A stretch of 64,000 nt of DNA from Opitutaceae bacterium (GTDB lineage Bacteria > Verrucomicrobiota > Verrucomicrobiia > Opitutales > Opitutaceae), in assembly GCA_028688225.1 (NCBI GenBank), contig JAQTYQ010000002.1, forward strand, positions 124,001 through 188,000, in the 5' to 3' direction. The notes beneath the pieces are model-generated. The model saw only the letters and a program-made list of their open reading frames with translations, was not told the origin of the DNA and searched no databases. This document shows, piece after piece, positions 36,921-44,849 of this stretch. A program made the position numbers and the translations under genes. Positions within the stretch are counted from its first letter, which is position 1, and each line of letters starts with the position of its first letter.

Positions 36921-37730
36921 CTAGATCACATCCGCGAAGGCCGGTTGCATTTTTTTGAAAAACCAGCCGCCCAGCACGAACACGGCCGCCCCGACGACGT
37001 AGGTATAGCCCAGGTGCGTCAGATTGACGGGCAGATTCCACAGCAACGCGGCGCGCGCCAGATCCACGGTGTGCAGCAGTGGATTCCATTTCAGCACCGC
37101 CCAGAATGCCGGGGGAATGATCTGGAGAGAGTAGAAGATCGCGCTGGCGTAGAGGATGATCTGCGCGACGAACTGGATGATATGCTGCACGTCCCGGAAG
37201 AACACGCCGAGCGCCGCGAGGAACCAGCCCAGCCCGATGGTCAGAAGAAGATGCGGCGCCGCGATCACCGGCAGCCACAGCAGGCCATGCAGGGTCACGC
37301 CGCGGCCGCCGGCCGTCATCCCGATGAGCAGCAGGCCCAGGCTGATGAGGAAATTGAACCAGGATGCGCCCAGCTGTGCCAGCGGCAGCACTTCGAGGGG
37401 AAAGACCACCTTTTTGACCAGGTTGGGACTGCTGACGATGAGGGTGGGCGCCACCGTGAGGGTCTCCGCGAGGACGTGGAAAAAAATCAGGCCGAGGAAG
37501 ACGCCGAGCGCGAAATCCATCCGCGTCTCGTCGGCCAGGACGCGAAAGCGTCCGCCGAAGATGATCCCGAAGACGAAGACGTAGAGGCCCAGCATCAACA
37601 GCGGGTTGAGCACGGCCCAGAGCATGCCGAGATAGCTGCCGCGGTGCTTCATCTCGATGGCGCGCACGGTGAACTGCCAGAGCAGGTCGCGGCGGCGCGC
37701 GAAGTGGTGCCAGGCGGCGGAGGAGGTCAT
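36921..37730 (-). CDS. wzm: ABC-2 type polysaccharide export permease (Wzm-like)
   Basis: This 269-residue protein has six predicted membrane segments and the ABC-2 permease layout: RAIEMKHRGSYLGMLWAVLNP amphipathic entry, VVFPLEVLPLAQLGASWFNF centre and FFRDVQHIIQFVAQIILYAS before the last helices. Together with Wzt (35034-36392) it forms the exporter for lipid-linked O-polysaccharide. An S23-like gene and two hexamer tracts lie between the two subunits, an unusual arrangement because wzm and wzt are normally adjacent. The start is an ATG at 37730 with a tract directly upstream. Confidence 0.95.
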   Translation of the reverse strand: MTSSAAWHHFARRRDLLWQFTVRAIEMKHRGSYLGMLWAVLNPLLMLGLYVFVFGIIFGGRFRVLADETRMDFALGVFLGLIFFHVLAETLTVAPTLIVSSPNLVKKVVFPLEVLPLAQLGASWFNFLISLGLLLIGMTAGGRGVTLHGLLWLPVIAAPHLLLTIGLGWFLAALGVFFRDVQHIIQFVAQIILYASAIFYSLQIIPPAFWAVLKWNPLLHTVDLARAALLWNLPVNLTHLGYTYVVGAAVFVLGGWFFKKMQPAFADVI

Positions 37731-38057
37731 GAAGTGAGAGTGAAAGTGAGGGTGAGGATGAAAAGGGGGAAACGGCTAGGAGGGGAAGACTTAGCCAGAT
37801 CCATGCAGTTGAAACTGTAGGGCGGGGTCGCCGCACCCCGCTGACATTCGAACAAAAGGCGGGATCGGGCGATCCCGCCCTACAACCAAATGGTCGAGGC
37901 CTGGCAGAGTGGCATGAGGGTTCAACTGCATAGTTCCGGCTTGGAAGACGGGGAAGGCCAAGACCGGGCGGTCGACTTTTTCGCATCTTTGCTCGCACTT
38001 GTCACTTTCACATTTGCCTTGGCGCCGACTCCCCGCTGTAAGCAGGGCTGCGCAACT
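37731..38057. other. 327-bp divergent gap between wzm and rfbF
   Basis: It contains a GTGAAA tract at about 37733-37766, the gtagggcggg inverted element at 37816-37884, a CTTTCA-like stretch at about 37996-38020 and the 5' leader of rfbF. Promoters for both directions should be here, but I could not assign -35/-10 boxes with confidence. Confidence 0.6.
37816..37884. repeat. 69-bp element with 11-bp perfect inverted ends
   Basis: The ends are tgtagggcggg and cccgccctaca. Inside are two smaller inverted pairs (ggggtcgccgcacccc and gggatcgggcgatccc). Related gtagggcg-type elements occur at 46719-46787 and within the O-antigen ligase gene at 53521-53596. Confidence 0.75.
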
Positions 38058-38837
38058 ATGAAAGTGGTCATCCTCTGTGGGGGCAAGGGCACGCGGCTTC
38101 GCGAGGAGACGGAATTCCGCCCCAAGCCCATGGTGCCGGTGGGCCGGCGTCCGATCCTCTGGCATATCCTCAAGATTTACTCCCATTTCGGACATCGCGA
38201 TTTTGTGCTCTGTCTCGGCCATCGCGGGGACATCATCAAGGAGTACTTTCGCAACTACCGGTGGCACGCCTCCGATGTCACGCTCACCCTTGGCCGGAAA
38301 CCGGCCGTGGAGTTTCACGAAGCCCCGGCGGACGAGGACTGGCGCATCACCTTTGCCGACACCGGCGAGCAGGCGCAGACGGCCGATCGCGTGCGGCGGA
38401 TCCAGCGCTACCTGGGCGACGAGACCGAATTCATGCTGACCTATGGCGACGGGGTCGGCGATATCGACCTCACGGCGCTGCTCGCGCATCACCGCCGCAG
38501 CGGAAAAATCTGCACGATCACCGCCGTGCGTCCCCCGGGCCGTTTCGGCGAGCTCACGCTGTCCGGAGATTCCCAGGTGACCGCCTTCAACGAGAAGCCG
38601 CAAACGGAGGGCGGTTACATCAACGGCGGCTTCATGGTCTTTTCGCGCCGGATCTTCGAGCACCTGTCCGATACTTCGGAGATGCTGGAACAGGGGCCCT
38701 TGAAGCGCCTGGTCCAGGCCGGGCAGCTCAACGCCTACCGGCACGACGGTTTCTGGCAGCCGATGGACACTTCTCAGGAACTCACGCTGCTCAATCAGCT
38801 GTGGGACAGCGGCCGCGCCCCGTGGAAGATCTGGTAG
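38058..38837 (+). CDS. rfbF: Glucose-1-phosphate cytidylyltransferase
   Basis: This 259-residue enzyme matches the length of characterised RfbF proteins. It starts MKVVILCGGKGTRLREET with the nucleotidyltransferase signature at residues 8-14, followed by RPKPMVPVGRRPILWHI, TYGDGVGDID and GGYINGGFMVF. It makes CDP-glucose from glucose-1-phosphate and CTP, the entry step for CDP-dideoxy and branched sugars of O-antigens. The frame is open upstream, but the ATG at 38058 fits the family start exactly. rfbG follows after 48 bases in the same direction. Confidence 0.96.
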   Translation: MKVVILCGGKGTRLREETEFRPKPMVPVGRRPILWHILKIYSHFGHRDFVLCLGHRGDIIKEYFRNYRWHASDVTLTLGRKPAVEFHEAPADEDWRITFADTGEQAQTADRVRRIQRYLGDETEFMLTYGDGVGDIDLTALLAHHRRSGKICTITAVRPPGRFGELTLSGDSQVTAFNEKPQTEGGYINGGFMVFSRRIFEHLSDTSEMLEQGPLKRLVQAGQLNAYRHDGFWQPMDTSQELTLLNQLWDSGRAPWKIW

Positions 38838-38885
38838 AAGATCGCAGGCAGCCAAACTCGTGAGAGTTTGGAGGCTTCTCTCATC

Positions 38886-40001
38886 GTGTCCCAACTTCAT
38901 CTATTCTCTGGTGTCTACTCGGGTCGTCGGGTGCTGGTTACCGGTCATACCGGCTTCAAGGGCGCGTGGCTGGCGCGGTGGCTGGTGAAGCTTGGCGCCA
39001 GGGTCACCGGCTATGCCCTGCCGCCTCCGACCGACCCCAGTCTGTTTGCCGCCATCGATTGGGAGGGCCGTCTGGATCATGGCGTCGGGGATGTGCGGGA
39101 GGCGACGGCGCTGCAGGCGCTGGTCGCGCGGCTTCAGCCCGAGGTGGTCTTCCATCTGGCCGCCCAGCCGCTGGTGCGCCGTTCCTATGCGGAGCCGGTG
39201 GAAACGTTCGCGACCAACGTGCTCGGAACCGTTCATCTGCTCGAAGCCGTCCGCCGGCAGGGCGGGCCCTGCGCGGTGGTGGTGGTGACCTCGGACAAAT
39301 GCTACGAAGCGATTGGCAGCTCCGAGGAGCGTCGGGAGGGCGATCCGCTCGGCGGGCACGATCCCTACAGCGCGAGCAAAGCCGGCGCAGAGATTGCCGC
39401 CGCGGCCTACGCCCGCGCTTATTTTGGAAAAGATGGACGCGTGGCGCTGGCCACGGCGCGGGCGGGCAACGTGATCGGCGGCGGCGACTGGGCGGAAGAC
39501 CGCATCATGCCGGATTGCATCCGCGCCCTGCAGGCGGGCCGCCCTATCCCTGTTCGCCGTCCCGCGGCCGTGCGGCCCTGGCAGCATGTGCTCGAGCCGC
39601 TGAGCGGTTATCTGTGGCTGGGGACGCGCCTGTGGCAGGCCGTTGCGGAAGGCAAGGCCCGGCCGTCGGGCTCGTTCAATTTTGGTCCTGAGGCTGCGGG
39701 ACATCACGAAGTGCGCACCCTCGTCACCGAGGTGTTGCGGCATTGGCCGGGACGCTGGGAAGCCGCGTCTGTCGCCGGTGATCCGCACGAAAACGAGTGC
39801 CTGCGGCTTTCGATCGATCGGGCCGCGCATGAACTCGGCTGGAAGCCCGTCTGGGATTTTGCCCGAGCGGTCGAGCGGACGGTTGCCTGGTACCGCGCCT
39901 TCCTCACTGAGGGCCGCCACGCGGCCGTCGGTTTGGTGGAGGGTGATCTCGACGCCTATGTTCAGGCCGCCCGAGGCCTGGGCTTACCCTGGACGTGCTA
40001 G
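38886..40001 (+). CDS. rfbG: CDP-glucose 4,6-dehydratase
   Basis: This 371-residue enzyme has the NAD motif GHTGFKG at residues 20-26, TSDKCYEAIG and the YSASK catalytic pair, plus AGNVIGGGDWAEDRIMPD, all characteristic of RfbG-type dehydratases. It converts CDP-glucose to CDP-4-keto-6-deoxyglucose. I chose the GTG at 38886 because a GGAGG sits 11 bases upstream; a TTG at 38868 would add six residues. Together with rfbF it defines a CDP-sugar pathway; the expected RfbH 3-dehydratase is not seen in this window. Confidence 0.94.
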   Translation: MSQLHLFSGVYSGRRVLVTGHTGFKGAWLARWLVKLGARVTGYALPPPTDPSLFAAIDWEGRLDHGVGDVREATALQALVARLQPEVVFHLAAQPLVRRSYAEPVETFATNVLGTVHLLEAVRRQGGPCAVVVVTSDKCYEAIGSSEERREGDPLGGHDPYSASKAGAEIAAAAYARAYFGKDGRVALATARAGNVIGGGDWAEDRIMPDCIRALQAGRPIPVRRPAAVRPWQHVLEPLSGYLWLGTRLWQAVAEGKARPSGSFNFGPEAAGHHEVRTLVTEVLRHWPGRWEAASVAGDPHENECLRLSIDRAAHELGWKPVWDFARAVERTVAWYRAFLTEGRHAAVGLVEGDLDAYVQAARGLGLPWTC

Positions 40002-40081
40002 CATTGGGAGCGCGCGGGATTCTGCTTCCATCGCCTGAGCCCAGGCTTGATGCGAAGGCCGTTCCGCGTAGAGTTGGTCTT

Positions 40082-40285
40082 ATGAACGAATTGGTTTTTG
40101 AGGTGTTGCAGGAGGCCGATGGCGGTTATGTCGCCGAAGCGCTCGGCGAAAGCATTGTTACCGAGGCGGATACTTGGGATGAATTGCGGGCCAATGTTCG
40201 CGAGGCGGTGACGGCATTCTATTTCGACCGCCCCGCGCCCGATCGCTTGCGCCTCCGTCTGGTACGAGACGAAGTCCTGGTGTGA
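40082..40285 (+). CDS. hicB: HicB-like antitoxin
   Basis: This 67-residue protein, MNELVFEVLQEADGGYVAEALG, has the short partially RNase H-like HicB fold (the EALGESIVTEADTWDELRAN stretch is typical). It precedes hicA with a four-base GTGA overlap, the normal order for this subgroup. It neutralises HicA and probably represses the operon. Its stop overlaps the HicA GTG start. It interrupts the CDP-sugar gene run between rfbG and the epimerase. Confidence 0.85.
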   Translation: MNELVFEVLQEADGGYVAEALGESIVTEADTWDELRANVREAVTAFYFDRPAPDRLRLRLVRDEVLV

Positions 40286-40521
40286 AGCTGCCACGCGACA
40301 TCAGCGGGCGGGAATTAGCCAAGACGCTTTGTCGAAGTTGGGGGTATCGGCAGGTCAACCAAGTCGGCAGCCATATCATTTTGCAGACCGAAGAACCAGT
40401 GCATCACCGGCAATCGGTGCCCGATCATAGTCGGCTTCGAATCGGTACGCTCAACGCCATCCTGCGTTCCGTCGCCCAAGCCAAGCGCGTCACTCGTGAG
40501 GCGATCCTTGAGTCATTTTGA
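40282..40521 (+). CDS. hicA: HicA-like mRNA interferase toxin
   Basis: This 79-residue protein has the HicA/YcfA core: GRELAKTLCRSWGYRQVNQ, GSHIILQT with the active-site His, VPDHSRLRIGTLNAILRS. HicA toxins bind RNA through a double-stranded RNA-binding-like fold and cleave translated mRNA. GTG start at 40282 overlaps hicB by four bases. No other gene lies before the epimerase at 40621. Confidence 0.88.
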   Translation: MKLPRDISGRELAKTLCRSWGYRQVNQVGSHIILQTEEPVHHRQSVPDHSRLRIGTLNAILRSVAQAKRVTREAILESF

Positions 40522-40620
40522 CATTGTTGGCGTCGGGTACGCCAAGTGTCGGCTCAGCGCCAAATGGTTTTGTAGCGGTCAAACGGCTCAGGATGGCCGC
40601 AAGCGGTTCCGCATCTCCTT

Positions 40621-41703
40621 ATGAGTTTAATCTCTCCTGTCGATCTGGAACATGTGCTCGAGCACACCGCCGGGGTCTGGCCGGCACTGGCCGGACAACG
40701 GCTGTTCATCACCGGCGGCACGGGATTCTTCGGCTGCTGGCTCTTGGAAACACTGCTCGCGGCCAACCGAAAACTCGATCTCGGTCTGGAAGCCACGGTG
40801 CTCTCGCGTGATCCGGATGCGTTTGCGCAACGCATGCCGCATCTGGCCGCTACGTCCGGCCTTCGCTGGGTGCGGGGATCGGCCGTGGATTTCACCCCGG
40901 AACGGGTGGCGCGGGAACTGGGCTTGGCGCCGGGGAGGCTGGCCTTTGACGCCGTGATCCATCTCGCCACCGAGGCGGACAACGCCCGCACCCTGGCCGA
41001 ACCCGCCGCCGCGGTCGAGGTGATCGCCGGCAGCACGCGCCGCGCCCTCGAGTTCGCAGGCGCGGTCGGGGCGCGACGGTTTCTCTTCACGAGTTCCGGC
41101 TCCGTCTACGGCCGCCAGCCGGCCGAATTGGAAAAAATGTCCGAGGATTTTCCGGGTTCGTCCGATCCCGCGCATTTGAGCGCCGCCTATGCCATTTCCG
41201 GGCAGGCCAAGCGTGCCGCCGAGGAACTGTGCGCCACTTTTTGGAAGCAGCGTGGCGTCGAGACCATTGTGGCCCGTTGCTTTGCCTTTGCCGGACCGCA
41301 CCTGCCGTTGGACGGCAAGTTTGCGTTCGGCAATTTCCTCGCCGACGCCCTCGCGGGCCGGGATATCGTCATCACCGGCGACGGCACACCGGTGCGTTCC
41401 TATCTTTATGCCGCCGATCTGGCGATCTGGCTCTGGACGCTGCTGGCCCGGGGTGCGCCTGGGCGTGTGTACAATGTCGGGTCTGAGCACGCGGTTAGCA
41501 TCCGTGAATTGGCGGAGACCGTGGCCCGGCTGGTGGCGCCGGGGCGCCGGGTCAAGATCCTGCAGGCACCGGCTTCTAGTGCTCCCATCGAACGCTACGT
41601 GCCGTCCACCCGGCGTGCGCGAGAAGAACTCGGCCTGCGAGAGTTCGTCGGGCTTGAGGAAGCAATCCTTCGCACCGCCGCCTGGGCGCGGCGGCGGGGT
41701 TGA
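40621..41703 (+). CDS. NAD-dependent nucleotide-sugar epimerase/reductase (RfbJ/abequose-synthase-like)
   Basis: This 360-residue protein has the Rossmann motif GGTGFFG at residues 32-38, SSGSVYG for the catalytic Ser region, and an extended-SDR C-terminus (YNVGSEHAVSIRELAE). By position after rfbF/rfbG it could act on CDP-4-keto-6-deoxyglucose, like CDP-abequose synthase or a 4-reductase. Odd point: the normal Tyr-x3-Lys motif reads YAISGQAKRAAE, in which Tyr and Lys are separated by six residues, so it may be atypical or use another Lys. Cytoplasmic. Confidence 0.8.
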   Translation: MSLISPVDLEHVLEHTAGVWPALAGQRLFITGGTGFFGCWLLETLLAANRKLDLGLEATVLSRDPDAFAQRMPHLAATSGLRWVRGSAVDFTPERVARELGLAPGRLAFDAVIHLATEADNARTLAEPAAAVEVIAGSTRRALEFAGAVGARRFLFTSSGSVYGRQPAELEKMSEDFPGSSDPAHLSAAYAISGQAKRAAEELCATFWKQRGVETIVARCFAFAGPHLPLDGKFAFGNFLADALAGRDIVITGDGTPVRSYLYAADLAIWLWTLLARGAPGRVYNVGSEHAVSIRELAETVARLVAPGRRVKILQAPASSAPIERYVPSTRRAREELGLREFVGLEEAILRTAAWARRRG

Positions 41704-42027
41704 GCAGCGGAGTTACGGTGCTACCGAGCGGCGGAACTACCGAACAGAGGAGCTGCGGGACTGCCGGCGATCGATCTTCGGGACTCCACCATAGGTCGGC
41801 AGCTCTGTAGTTCCGCAGCCCCGCCCTTCCGCCCGCCGGGAGCTCAGCGTTGAGCGTCGGGCAACCAACGTTCAGCGTTCACCGGCAGATGCTCTTCATA
41901 CTTGAGATGGTCAACAACCCCATGGGCGACGTCGCCCGTGCCCCGTGCCACCACGCTTGCACCGCAAGGCGCAACCGCCCATTCTCCCAAGTGCATGAAC
42001 CTGACGGCGACACATTCGGGAAAGGGC
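41704..42027. other. 324-bp gap with degenerate repeats and a gene remnant
   Basis: The first half is purine-rich degenerate sequence of the gagcggcggaactacc type and a gttgagcgt/gttcagcgt type, seen in other gaps. The 5' fragment of a NeuB-like gene lies at 41889-41940. No complete gene. Confidence 0.6.
41889..41940 (+). pseudogene. 52-bp duplicate of the NeuB-like gene 5' end
   Basis: Codons for MLFILEMVNNPMGDVAR match the first 17 codons of the NeuB-like gene at 42912 (MLFIFEMANNHMGDVAH) with five mismatches in 52 bases. Similarity stops abruptly at 41940. It is a truncated partial copy about 1 kb upstream of the complete gene, in the same direction. Confidence 0.8.
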
Positions 42028-42237
42028 ATGGTTCCACGACCGGAGAATCCGCTGGATCCTCGCTTGCTGGCGCTCTACCGCGCCGCCACTCCCGCCGCCA
42101 AGCTTACGGCGGTGACCCGGCTCAATGCCGCCTTGATTGGACTCAAGGAGGCCCAGCTGGCCACCACCCGGCCGGAGTGGACGCCGGACCGGCGTCGGGT
42201 TGAACTCCGTCGCTGGTGGATGGCTTCCCGGGACTGA
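42028..42237 (+). CDS. Small protein paired with a nucleotidyltransferase
   Basis: This 69-residue basic protein, with DPRLLALYRAATPAAKLTAV and WMASRD at the end, is rich in Arg and Ala and likely helical. It ends 23 bases before the nucleotidyltransferase ATG at 42261, and the longer upstream frame of that gene overlaps it. I do not recognise a family; the pairing looks like a two-gene module, perhaps toxin-antitoxin-like as with MNT-type nucleotidyltransferases (inference). Confidence 0.65.
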   Translation: MVPRPENPLDPRLLALYRAATPAAKLTAVTRLNAALIGLKEAQLATTRPEWTPDRRRVELRRWWMASRD

Positions 42238-42260
42238 TCAGCCGTACAACCTGGTTGCCC

Positions 42261-42809
42261 ATGTGGGACTGGCTCTTTCAGTTCATTGATCCGCTGGAGC
42301 GCAGAGCCATTCCTTATGCGCTGGTTGGATCGGTGGCTTCCTCCATTTATGGCGAACCGCGCGCGACCAACGATCTCGACGTGGTCATTCAAATCGGGGC
42401 CAATGACGCGCGACGGTTGATCGCCGCGTTTTCTCCGGATCGATTCTATGTCCCGCCGGAGGAGGTGGTGCTGGCCGAAATCGCCCGGGCTCATGGAGCG
42501 CATCTCAACGTCATCGCCCTCGACTCCATGACCAAGGCGGACCTTTATCCACTGCCGGTGGAACAGCAGGACTGGTTTCTCCGCCGCCGTGCGCTCGCCG
42601 TGAACGAGCGCCAGGTGTGGCTGGCCGCACCCGAGGTGGTGATTCTCCACAAGCTTTTGTTCCATCGCGAAGGAGGCGGGGAGAAGCATCTGCGCGACGT
42701 CCGGGTGATGATGGCGACGCTGGGCAGCGAGCTGGACCGGCCCTGGTTGCAAGCTGAAGCGGCCCGGCTGGGCCTCGCGTTGCCACCGGAGGCAACAGCC
42801 GCCAGCTGA
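42261..42809 (+). CDS. Nucleotidyltransferase-fold protein (AbiEii/DUF6036-like)
   Basis: This 182-residue protein has VGSVASSIYGEPRATNDLDVVI near residue 20, the GS-x-DxD motif of the Pol-beta superfamily. It resembles small stand-alone nucleotidyltransferases found in AbiE-like toxin or HEPN/MNT contexts. I chose the ATG at 42261; an ATG at 42216 overlaps the small gene by 22 bases. It could modify tRNA or a partner protein, or take part in a defence or TA module; no substrate can be assigned. It sits between sugar genes. Confidence 0.78.
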   Translation: MWDWLFQFIDPLERRAIPYALVGSVASSIYGEPRATNDLDVVIQIGANDARRLIAAFSPDRFYVPPEEVVLAEIARAHGAHLNVIALDSMTKADLYPLPVEQQDWFLRRRALAVNERQVWLAAPEVVILHKLLFHREGGGEKHLRDVRVMMATLGSELDRPWLQAEAARLGLALPPEATAAS

Positions 42810-42833
42810 ATATCAGCGTTTGCCCTCTTTGCT

Positions 42834-42880
42834 TTTTCACCTTCACCATCACTTCCCCTTTCCCTTCACTCTCTGTCCTC
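42834..42880. repeat. CTTTCA/CACTTC-type tract upstream of the NeuB-like gene
   Basis: A pyrimidine-rich, hexamer-like tract (ctttttcaccttcacc type) about 30 bases upstream of the start, just before the aaggagg ribosome-binding site. Confidence 0.65.
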
Positions 42881-42911
42881 CGTAGCCTTGGCGAAGGAGG
42901 ATCACTTCCGC

Positions 42912-44396
42912 ATGCTCTTCATTTTTGAGATGGCCAACAACCACATGGGCGACGTCGCCCATGGCCGGCGCATCATCCGCGAACTGCGCGAGGCGTGTGC
43001 GGGCTTCGATTTTCGTTTTGCGGTCAAGCTCCAATACCGTCACCTCCCCGATTTCATTCATCCCGATTTCCGCGCCCGGACCGACCTGAAGTTCGTCAAA
43101 CGGTTTTCCGAGACCGCGCTCGGCTGGGATGACTACCGGCGGCTCAAGGACGCCATCGTCGAGCACGGTTTCCTCTCCGTCTGCACCCCGTGGGACGAGG
43201 CGTCGGTGGACCAGATCGTCGAACACGGCTTCGACTATCTCAAGGTGCCAAGCTGCTACCTGACCGACTGGCCGCTCGCGGAGAAGATCGCCGCGACCAG
43301 CCTGCCGCTGATCCTCTCCACCGCGGGCGAGCCGTTTGAGGAGATCGACCGCATCGTCAGTTTCTATCAGCACCGCAACAAGCGCCTCGCGATCCTGCAT
43401 TGCGTGGGCGAATACCCGACGCCCGACGCCAACCTGCAGCTCAACCAGATCGAGTTGCTGCGGCGCCGCTATGCGGACGTCGAGATTGGCCACTCGACCC
43501 ATGAGTCGCCCGACCAGTACGAGGCCGTGATGATGGCGGTCGCGAAAGGCGCCACCGTCTTCGAGAAACACGTCGGCGTGCCCACGGAGCGCTACCGCCT
43601 GAACGCCTATTCCGCCACGCCGGCGCAGGTGCGCTTTTGGCTTCAGGCCGCCCAGCGGGCGGTGGCCATGGCTGGAGCGGCCGGGTGCCGGCACGAGTTT
43701 TCGGCCGCCGAGCGCGGCACGCTGGCCGAACTGCGCCGGGCGGTTTTTGCCCGGCGCGAGATCCGGCCGGGCGAAGTCATCCGGCTCGAGGATGTGTTTC
43801 TTTCGATCCCAGGCCGGCCGGGCCAGTTGGTGGGGCAGGACTTGTCGAAATACACCGAGTTTCGCGCCACCCGGGCTTATGCGGCAAAAGAGGCGGTCAT
43901 GCGCGACGGCGTGACTCCGACCGACACACGCAGCCTGGTCCACGGCATCGTGCATGATGTGAAAGCGCTGCTGAAAGCGTCGGGCGCCATCGTGCCGGCG
44001 CAACTCGAACTCGAGCTGTCACACCACTATGGTCTCGAACGGTTCCGCGAGTTCGGCTCGACCACGATCACCGTCGTCAACCGCGAATACTGCAAGCGGG
44101 TCATCCTCATGCTGCCGGGCCAGCGGCACCCGGAGCAGTGGCACAAGCTTAAGGACGAGACCTACCATCTCCTCCATGGCGAGATCGATCTCGTGCTCGA
44201 CGGCCGGCCCCGCAAGTGCGCGCGCAACGACGTGGTGATCATCCCCCGGGAGGTGCGGCATTCGTTTGCCAGCGCCGCCGGCGCGGTCATCGAGGAGATC
44301 TCCTCGTCCTACTCCCCGGGTGACTCCTATTACACCGATCCCGTCATCACCCAGGACCCCAACCGCAAGACCTATGTCACGAACTGGATGGATTAG
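42912..44396 (+). CDS. NeuB-like sugar-acid synthase fused to a C-terminal cupin
   Basis: This 494-residue protein begins MLFIFEMANNHMGDVAHGRR, as NeuB/SpsE synthases do (EIxNNHxGD), and has EIGHSTHE, ATVFEKHVGVP and a SAF-like region (RREIRPGEVIRLEDVFLS, about residues 285-335). From about 370 a cupin follows with PGQRHPEQWHKLKDETYHL metal-binding His/Glu residues, like sugar isomerases of the LyxI type. NeuB enzymes condense PEP with a C4-C6 sugar to form a nonulosonic acid; the fused cupin may isomerise the acceptor. An aaggagg lies 11 bases upstream of the ATG at 42912. The first 17 codons recur at 41889. Confidence 0.85.
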   Translation: MLFIFEMANNHMGDVAHGRRIIRELREACAGFDFRFAVKLQYRHLPDFIHPDFRARTDLKFVKRFSETALGWDDYRRLKDAIVEHGFLSVCTPWDEASVDQIVEHGFDYLKVPSCYLTDWPLAEKIAATSLPLILSTAGEPFEEIDRIVSFYQHRNKRLAILHCVGEYPTPDANLQLNQIELLRRRYADVEIGHSTHESPDQYEAVMMAVAKGATVFEKHVGVPTERYRLNAYSATPAQVRFWLQAAQRAVAMAGAAGCRHEFSAAERGTLAELRRAVFARREIRPGEVIRLEDVFLSIPGRPGQLVGQDLSKYTEFRATRAYAAKEAVMRDGVTPTDTRSLVHGIVHDVKALLKASGAIVPAQLELELSHHYGLERFREFGSTTITVVNREYCKRVILMLPGQRHPEQWHKLKDETYHLLHGEIDLVLDGRPRKCARNDVVIIPREVRHSFASAAGAVIEEISSSYSPGDSYYTDPVITQDPNRKTYVTNWMD

Positions 44397-44408
44397 CGCG
44401 TTGCGCGG

Positions 44409-44433
44409 GTGAGAGTGAAGGTGAAAGTGAGAA
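44409..44433. repeat. GTGAAA/GTGAGA tract upstream of second S23-like gene
   Basis: Purine-rich hexamer tract ending just before the ATG at 44437. Here the coding strand is the GTGAAA strand, so it can also serve as a ribosome-binding site. Confidence 0.75.
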
Positions 44434-44436
44434 TCT

Positions 44437-44802
44437 ATGTCGGAACGTTATCAGTTGAAAAATTATGGCGCCTATCAAAAGGCGCTGGAACTGTTTGACC
44501 ACGTCGTTGCCGATCTCGAGCCGCTCCTCCATAATTCAATACTTCACCGACTCATCGCCCAGCAATACGCCAGCGCTGATTCCATCGGCTCCAACATCGA
44601 GGAAGGCTACGGTCGGGAATCGAAGCGGGATTTCGCGCATTTCCTGATCATTTCGCGCGGCTCAGCACAGGAAACGGCCGGTCGTTATGAACGGTTCAAA
44701 CACTGGTTATCGGCCGACCTCATTGCGGGGCGCGTTGCGTTGTGCGGTGAGATCATTGGTATTCTCTCCTCTACGATCAAAACGCTCCGGAGTGACAGCT
44801 AG
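44437..44802 (+). CDS. S23/IVP-type four-helix-bundle protein, second copy
   Basis: This 121-residue protein shares about four fifths of its residues with the 36500-36865 protein, including YGAYQKALELFDHVVADLEP, YASADSI and EEGYGRESKRDFAHFL. The two have the same length and end in KTLRSD. They lie 8 kb apart in opposite directions, both flanked by hexamer tracts and both between glycan genes, suggesting a recent duplication. Helical, soluble, probably oligomeric. I see no rRNA insertion site or reverse transcriptase. Function unknown. Confidence 0.9.
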   Translation: MSERYQLKNYGAYQKALELFDHVVADLEPLLHNSILHRLIAQQYASADSIGSNIEEGYGRESKRDFAHFLIISRGSAQETAGRYERFKHWLSADLIAGRVALCGEIIGILSSTIKTLRSDS

Positions 44803-44817
44803 CTATGCTTGCGTAGC

Positions 44818-44849
44818 ACTTTCACTTTAACTTTCACCTCCACTTCCCT
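44818..44849. repeat. CTTTCA tract upstream of the ThDP enzyme
   Basis: The tract actttcactttaactttcac-type sequence reaches the TTG start at 44850. No Shine-Dalgarno sequence is visible because the coding strand is pyrimidine-rich here. Confidence 0.75.

Noticed and set aside
36500-44802. Diversity-generating retroelement (S23-type proteins resemble Avd)
   Set aside because: No reverse transcriptase and no template/variable repeat pair can be found.
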